Shown here in pieces: positions 58,901-64,000 of a DNA stretch of 64,000 nt. The notes below the pieces were generated by a model that was not told the DNA's origin, searched no databases, and saw only the letters and a list, made by a program, of their open reading frames with translations. Position 1 is the first letter of the stretch; each line of letters begins with the position of its first letter. A program made the translations under genes and the position numbers. The stretch covers positions 66,836,374 to 66,900,373 of the forward strand of contig OW387133.1 in assembly GCA_936440205.1 (NCBI GenBank). The letters run 5' to 3'. Origin of the DNA: Lepidonotus clava. Its lineage: Eukaryota > Annelida > Polychaeta > Phyllodocida > Polynoidae.

Positions 58901-61900
58901 CAGGAATGTTGTAGGGAGTGGATATTGGTTTTATTCAACCAAATTCAATCACTTTAATTCATGAAAATGAGAAGTATTTTGCAACTCTTCTCTTCGCCGG
59001 GCGTTCTGCATCAGGTCATAGACCTTTGCGTTGCAGAGTGGCCTGTCAACTCTTGGCGCTCACCGTGCTCTTTGTCAGATAGATATATTTCGAGATATTA
59101 GAAAATAAAGCAGCAGTGAATGAAATCATCGTATTTTGAATACCTACACTTCTTAATGTTACCGAAAATCAGGTTAAAGGGAGCCAAAAGCAATGTTGTG
59201 TCAAAAAATGACAAAATTTTGCAACTTCAAATAACTATGAAAATACATTCTAATAGTCTAACTTTAGCCACTGGTATACGCCATATGCGGGTCTGAAAAT
59301 AGAGCATCGCGCAGCGAAATTTCCGCGAAAACGCGATCGGTAGTTGGTGGTACGTTTAACATAGGATCCTATGGGAGAAAACAGGTTATTTCGCTCTAAC
59401 TTTTTAAATATAGCTCCAATCTTTTTACAGTAAATGAAAAAAAGTTCAGAATTAATCCCAGGCATCCCATACAAGCCTTCAAATTTTCCTAATAGGTCAA
59501 TTTTCCGCACTATTGCGAAAATTCCAATTTTCTCCATAGGCACCAATGCTAAGTAGGGTCACTTCTGGAGCCCAATATTTCACTGCGCGATGCCGAAAAT
59601 GACGGGAATACCGCTAACCCGTTTACTCCGTATAGTATAGTATAAATCATGATAACTAGCTTTAAGTTCACTTAAATTCCACAATACTCACGCCATGTAT
59701 ACCTGAAAACAGCAATGTTTGTAAACAAATCAATTTTGGTGGGTCACCAAAATTGACCTGGGATGAGTTTTCATCTATTTAAATGTAGTTGAAGACTGTA
59801 TTCACACTCTATATTTTACCACAAGCCTAGGCTATGGCCATAGAGTAAATTTCAATAGTCAACAGAATTTGCAAAATTTTGACCCCACATTGCTTTTGGC
59901 TCCCTTTAAGATTGATTTTTTTTCACTGAGAGCTCGCCGAGACAGTGGGCGATAATACAAGCATTCAGCGTCTCGGGAGATAGGATGTAACGTTAGGTGA
60001 ATACTGGAGTGGAGAACTCGGTCCGCAGGAGAACTCAGTCCCCAGGTGTGTAGACGGGGTGTGGAGGAGGGGGAGATTGCGATGATAAGCCTAAGGTTGG
60101 GGGTGTTTCCTTACCATAGAGTTACTAGTACCGGGCCGGCAGGGGTGGATCCAGGGGGGGGGGGGGGGGGGGGCGGACGGGCCTTGCCCCCCCACCCCGT
60201 TAAATCATGTTTAAAAGGGGCCCCCTCCCCCGTACATTCATGTTTTTGCCCCCCCATCTACAAATTCCTGGGTCCGACCCTGCCGGGGACTAGTAAAAAA
60301 ACCCTGCCGGGCTAGTGGAATTTGTTAGCAACTAGCCCGAGGGACCAGTGTGAATGTTAAAATCTGTATATCGTCGGCTGAATAACAAAAGGTCGTATCT
60401 CAAAAAATCAGAATTTATTTTTATTTTTAAAGATGTTTCCCTTAACCCTAAGGCTTCTGGAAATTTTGGAATTTTCCAAATGTTTGGAATGTTATCAACC
60501 AGTAAACAAAGGTCGTATCTGTAAAATTTCACTTTCCAGTGAATAACATAAGGTCGTATCTGAAATAAATCAATGTTTTATTCTGAATAAAATATGTTAA
60601 TTTGTACAAAATAAAAATATTTTATGATTCAGTTTGACAAATATCCATCATGAAAACATTATTGTAGAATATTATGGTTGAATCTATAAAATTGAAGACA
60701 GAAATAGGAAAATAATCTTAAAATGTTAGATACGACCTTTGTTTATTGGAGAAGTGGCCTGGAAGTTGAATAACATAAGGTCGTATCTTGGCTTTAATTA
60801 AATGAAATAGTGTAAATATCATATAAATCCTTACTATTTCACTGTCATCAAATGTATCAAATCTTAGAATATTGGCTTTGCTTCAGAAACGCTATTTTTT
60901 GTAATTCGTATCAGTTAAACTGATTTAATTTGTATTTATCTAAGATCTATATCTGTCAGATACGACCTTTTGTTATTCACTAAATTCCAAGTTTTCCCTC
61001 TAAAACTGAGTAACATAAGGTCGTATCTGAAATAAATTCTGTACATGTTACCATAGTAACATCATAATAATCTCTAAATAGTGATATCCTTTACCAAAAG
61101 GGTTTTCAGCAAATTAGTCTTCTTAGAAATCAAATACTATGACGTTTGAGCAAATATATAAAATTATATACACCTTCAAAAGGAAAGATATTTCTTAAAT
61201 CAGCCATTACTCAGAATATGCATTTTTCAGATACGACCTTATGTTATTCAGCCAACGATATGATAACTTTATAGGGGCAAGTCCAACTTTCATCCGGGCC
61301 AGTGCAAAGATATGACCACTAGCCCCGTGGACTAGTGCACAAAACAATTCGCCGAGATGAGGTAGCCCATAATGCCTTGCGCGAAAGGGGTTCCTGTTTA
61401 CTTTAAACCCTTCTATTAATTAATCTATGGCATGGAAAAATCTTGAAAAAATACAAAATATTTCAGTTATGACGCCTGCTATTGATATCCAAAAAAGTAG
61501 ATTGTTGTGACATTATTTTCGGTATTTATTGCATTTTGACAGATTTTAGAGGTATGGCTTCATTCTTCTATAATCTAATGTAAAGAGATTGCTTGTTTTG
61601 CCATCAAATAGTCATTTTTTAATCAAAAAAACGTCTGAAATAGAAAATAGCTCACATCTATTTTATCATATTCAGTGGAATAATAATTATTTTGTATAAC
61701 TTCTCTGAACTGGCTGGTTAAAAATGACTTAAATGATAGGAAAAAGTGACTGGAACCCCTTTCTCTTGCACATTCTCGCGGACGAGAAACACAACCTCTT
61801 CCCGGCGAATTAAGGAAAACCCCTGATGGCCCTAGACTCCTAAATTCGAAAAGGCCATTTCTATGGGTCTTGACCACTAAATTCAACGACATGACCATTT

Positions 61901-63196
61901 CTTAAAATTGACATGCGACATGGGGGCCTAATGGACTGGACACATTTGCAATTTGATTATTTTTCATTAGTTTCACAGGTTTAAGATTTAAATGGTTCAA
62001 AAACTAGATTATTTGTGAATTTGTCACATTGTGCAGATCTATGATGTCACAAGGCTCCAACATTGACTGGGTGCCATGTTGGTGATTATTTGAAAGTCAT
62101 CAAAATTAAAACTTCAAAAGCATCAAACACACATATTATGGCAAAATGATCAAAATATATCTCATGAACTGAAGTCATGATAAACAATTATTAATAATCT
62201 ATATTGTTAGATTTATTTGAGGGCCACGTGGTTATGATAAGCACATGGTGATCACCAAAATCTGGTCAAGTGACAACATCTGCACAATTTTTCAGACCTG
62301 CCATAAAAATATCAGTTTTCATGAGTTAGAAACAATAAATAAATTTAGAAGTTATATTGTAGTTAAAATAAACTGAGAAACGTTTCAACATCATCGCCTC
62401 AATTGGAAGCTCTGCTTCCCAGTTAGTTTTTAAACTATTAGCTAGTAATGTGTTAGATACGGCGTTGTTTGAAAGTCTTTAGGGTGTATGTCGAGATGGG
62501 AGTCTCGTGAAAATTTACACTGCCTCTTTTATCACCAGGTCAACGCTTTACTACAAGGTTTCTGCACAGATGCCGGCGTAACGTTAGAAGAGGTGTTCAA
62601 CGAGTTCTCGAAAATGTGCTCGGAAAACCAAGAGCTAAAAGAGTACTTTGAGGTAAGTTCCCATTCAAGAATAGTGTTTATCTGTCTACAAGTAGCCGTG
62701 GAATTATCGCGTAATCACGATTAGAATAGAACAATTATCACACTAGTTGGAGCAGTTGTCTTTCTCAAACGGTTTCTTTTTTTTAAAAAGATGTTACAGA
62801 GTCTAATAAGAGGGAATATCCCTCCTTCATGACACCCCCAGCAGGGTAATCCTAATCATATATGGCTAATACCACGCCCACAGACCCAAAAATATCTACA
62901 AAACACAAACCTAAAAGTGAAATAACATCAACTTTATCTTTTGTGTCCCAGGTGCTATACGACCAGGTGATGGCCAGCACGGACTTCAACATCTTCTTCG
63001 GCGCCATGGCCAAGAGGAACATCGTCATCCAGCAGCAGGTGTTGGTTATGATCCTTGCGGCCACAGGCTCCATGCCCGCGTCCTTCTCCTTGGACGAGGG
63101 CGGCGCGGCGGCCAAGAAGGGGGCGAAGAAGGAGGACGTGCTCAAGGCTACCACCGACGACCGACAGGAGGAGGACTTGCTCAGACAGGTCATGAA
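55988..63196 (+). CDS. CFAP36: CFAP36 (CCDC104), BART-domain ciliary protein, first 4 coding exons (partial)
   Basis: CFAP36 is a cilium-associated protein whose N-terminal BART domain binds the small GTPase ARL3 (family knowledge). Coding exons are 55988-56084, 57692-57756, 62539-62652 and 62952-63196, giving 173 codons plus two bases. Matches to the family: FLGDPIFQIPVRTFMDENC (human GPDWSIPILDFVEQKC), FDPEEGPSDDHAKIHEDYKQ (human FDDEEENKLTYTEIHQEYKE), ASTDFNIFFGAMAKRNIVIQ, and QEEDLLRQVMK. The BART domain covers about residues 1-130. ATG 55988 has a strong context (A at -3, G at +4), and no other in-frame ATG was found upstream. At 63196 the sequence reads AA/GTAAGG. I treat it as a splice donor because the human protein (342 aa) continues here, but read straight through it would be AAG TAA stop. 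Downstream exons lie outside the window. Confidence 0.85.
56085..57691 (+). other. CFAP36 intron 1
   Basis: 1.6 kb without coding sequence. Words of the type ggtcatggaaaagtcatgga recur at about 56340-56395 and 57567-57590, suggesting remnants of one repeat split by other sequence. Confidence 0.5.
59178..59905 (+). mobile_element. TTAA-flanked MITE family D, copy 3, carrying element B
   Basis: Ends AGGGAGCCAAAAGCAATG and CATTGCTTTTGGCTCCCT, with TTAA at 59174-59177 and 59906-59909. Removing the B copy at 59275-59639 leaves about 363 bp, close to the 349-bp copies at 51600 and 52385 but more diverged, so this copy is older. It lies in CFAP36 intron 2. Confidence 0.75.
59275..59639 (-). mobile_element. 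Element B, uninterrupted copy
   Basis: Starts tatacgccatatgcgggtc and ends gtttactccgtatagtata. It is homologous, in inverse orientation, to 54033-55489 without the piggyBac-like insert. Contains the unoccupied TTAA site used there. Confidence 0.65.
60002..60097 (+). mobile_element. Truncated relative of the 38582-39253 MULE-type element
   Basis: Begins tactggagtggagaactcgg, then ggagaactcagtcc and ggagggggagattgcgatga. The same words start the 38582 element (taactggagaactcggg, ggagggggagatggcgatga). Only the left part is present, ended by the next element. Confidence 0.55.
60140..60282. mobile_element. G-rich hAT-like MITE, third copy
   Basis: Ends CAGGGGTGGATCCAGG and, on the other strand, CAGGGTCGGACCCAGG, with long G and C runs. 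Flanked by ccgg on both sides. It splits the ctagtaccgggtactag palindrome of its host. Confidence 0.75.
60372..61257. mobile_element. 886-bp element with eight GGTCGTATCT motifs
   Basis: The ends CGTCGGCTGAATAAC and, on the other strand, CGTTGGCTGAATAAC are inverted, with a possible 4-bp duplication atat (60368-60371, 61258-61261). GGTCGTATCT occurs forward at 60391, 60511, 60552, 60779 and 61019 and inverted at 60728, 60958 and 61229. Most copies are preceded by (g)aataacataa. No coding frame. Confidence 0.75.
61347..61810 (-). mobile_element. Element A, uninterrupted copy
   Basis: 464 bp with ends ATTCGCCGAGATGAGGTAG and CCTCTTCCCGGCGAAT. Its reverse complement aligns with the outer parts of 53590-55519. 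Non-coding. Confidence 0.75.
61830..61925 (-). repeat. Dispersed 'GAATTTAAGAAATGG' repeat, copy 4
   Basis: Contains ggccctagactcctaaattc, ccatttcttaaaattgacat and tgcgaca. It shares these words with 36640-36680 and 36955-37040. Confidence 0.5.
61930..62045 (+). repeat. Dispersed repeat 'CTGGACACGTTTGCAATT', copy 3 (partial)
   Basis: gactggacacatttgcaatt, tttcacaggtttaagattta and atttgtgaatttgtcaca align with the first half of copies 17724-18065 and 33340-33572. Confidence 0.55.
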
Positions 63197-64000
63197 GTAA
63201 GGCTACAGTTTGCTTCAAAAGTTTCTAATTGTGATAGTTAGAAACTGTCTTTACTTAGTTCTTCTTTCCAAACAGTCTTGTTTTTCTGTTGCCTTTTACT
63301 AAGCAAGATACTAATTGTGTTATTTAGCAGTCTGGATAGTTCACCTGATATCGTTATTAAGAATTGTTATTCATTTGATTATTGCTAACACGAGGGCAAG
63401 TCCGCCCCTTGGATGATAATGCAGGGGAAACAAATTAACTGAATAATGGTTTCTTGACATAAGATTTAGCGCGGTTTATGACGGTGTTAAATAATAGAGT
63501 CATGCAACTTGGATTAGTAGGAATTATAGCTAGTGTTTATGTTGCATTGAGTTGTCCACCTGTTTGATTAAGATATGCTATCCTTGCTTTTTTCCACATA
63601 ACTATTACCCTTTTTTTAAAAAACGATTTAAGTAGAATTGAATTAGAAAAAAGACTGCCTTCTTAGTCCGTTTGCTTAAGCTCGTAATTTGTGATTCCTT
63701 TGATATTATTTCTCTCGGATAAATTTGCACCTTTTCTTGGTTTTCTTTAAAAACGTATGTGATGTATCTGTATTTGGAAACGAAAGGACTCAGTAAGTAA
63801 TATGAACTCGTTGTATATGATAAGTACCTTCGGAAAAAGACTCACGGCTACCTAAAAGGCATTTTTGAAGTACCATTATTCATAAACTCTACACAGAACA
63901 AAGCATGTCTTCTGAAAGTCTTATCTAATCACGAATTAAAGTGAGCTTTTCTTCGGTAACACGTTTTATAAACTACATTTGTTTTCCAATCTTAACTTCT
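63197..64000 (+). other. CFAP36 intron 4 (start), right edge
   Basis: AT-rich sequence after the GTAAGG donor. I see no further exon or clear repeat before the window ends. Confidence 0.5.

Larger units (their letters stand above)
60098..61825 (+). mobile_element. hAT-like MITE, 'ACTAGTACC' family, copy 3, with three nested inserts
   Basis: The left end gggtgtttccttaccataga leads into ttactagtaccggg, and the right end taaggaaaacccctg is at 61811-61825. These are the same ends as 79-383. Between them sit a G-rich element (60140-60282), an 886-bp element (60372-61257) and a copy of element A (61347-61810). Without them the host copy is about 230 bp, the size of 46525-46746. Confidence 0.7.

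Noticed and set aside
60391-61238. CRISPR-like array
   Set aside because: The repeated 10-mer occurs in both orientations with irregular spacing in an animal genome. It is a transposon motif array, not CRISPR.
62852-63218. 113- and 87-aa minus-strand open frames
   Set aside because: Antisense of the GC-rich CFAP36 exon 4.

Overview
The window is genomic DNA of an animal. It holds five spliced, intron-rich protein genes with canonical GT-AG introns, and a large load of small nested transposons with an old LTR-retroelement remnant. Intron size, base composition, a tRNA-derived SINE and the many CAGGG-type and TTAA-flanked miniature elements suggest a marine invertebrate bilaterian. Amphioxus-like or lophotrochozoan are both possible, and the sequence alone does not let me name the species.

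Layout, left to right. (1) 2364-16258 (+): RBM25, 17 coding exons, 810 aa (RRM, Arg/Glu-rich region, PWI). (2) 24066-34678 (-): a class II Rel/NF-kB factor, 12 coding exons, 517 aa, with a perfect kB site beside its first exon. (3) 40928-42151 (+): ANKRD9, two coding exons, 315 aa. (4) 44088-48925 (-): an SLC3-type amino-acid-transporter heavy chain (SLC3A2/SLC3A1 family), eight coding exons, 609 aa. (5) 55988-63196 (+): the first four coding exons of CFAP36 (BART domain, ciliary), running off the right edge. I built every gene model by following splice sites and phase. The four complete coding sums are whole numbers of codons ending in a stop.

The rest is mostly repeats. Between SLC3 and CFAP36 lies a broken Ty3/gypsy fossil, cut by a 3.3 kb TIR element that carries a SINE, a MITE and a near-identical inverted pair of 349-bp MITEs, and by a three-deep nest of DNA elements (A containing B containing C). 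The 4.8 kb CFAP36 intron holds a second set of nested elements. One of these has eight copies of GGTCGTATCT in both orientations.

The genes do not form a pathway. Their human homologues cluster on 2p16 (REL, CFAP36), 11q12-13 (RELA, SLC3A2) and 14q (RBM25, ANKRD9), so the linkage may be a relic of an ancestral chordate or bilaterian block. The most interesting regulatory points are the kB site at the Rel promoter, a perfect hairpin with two Dorsal-like sites in a Rel intron, and a canonical RFX X-box carried by a piggyBac-like element 1.5 kb upstream of the ciliary gene CFAP36.
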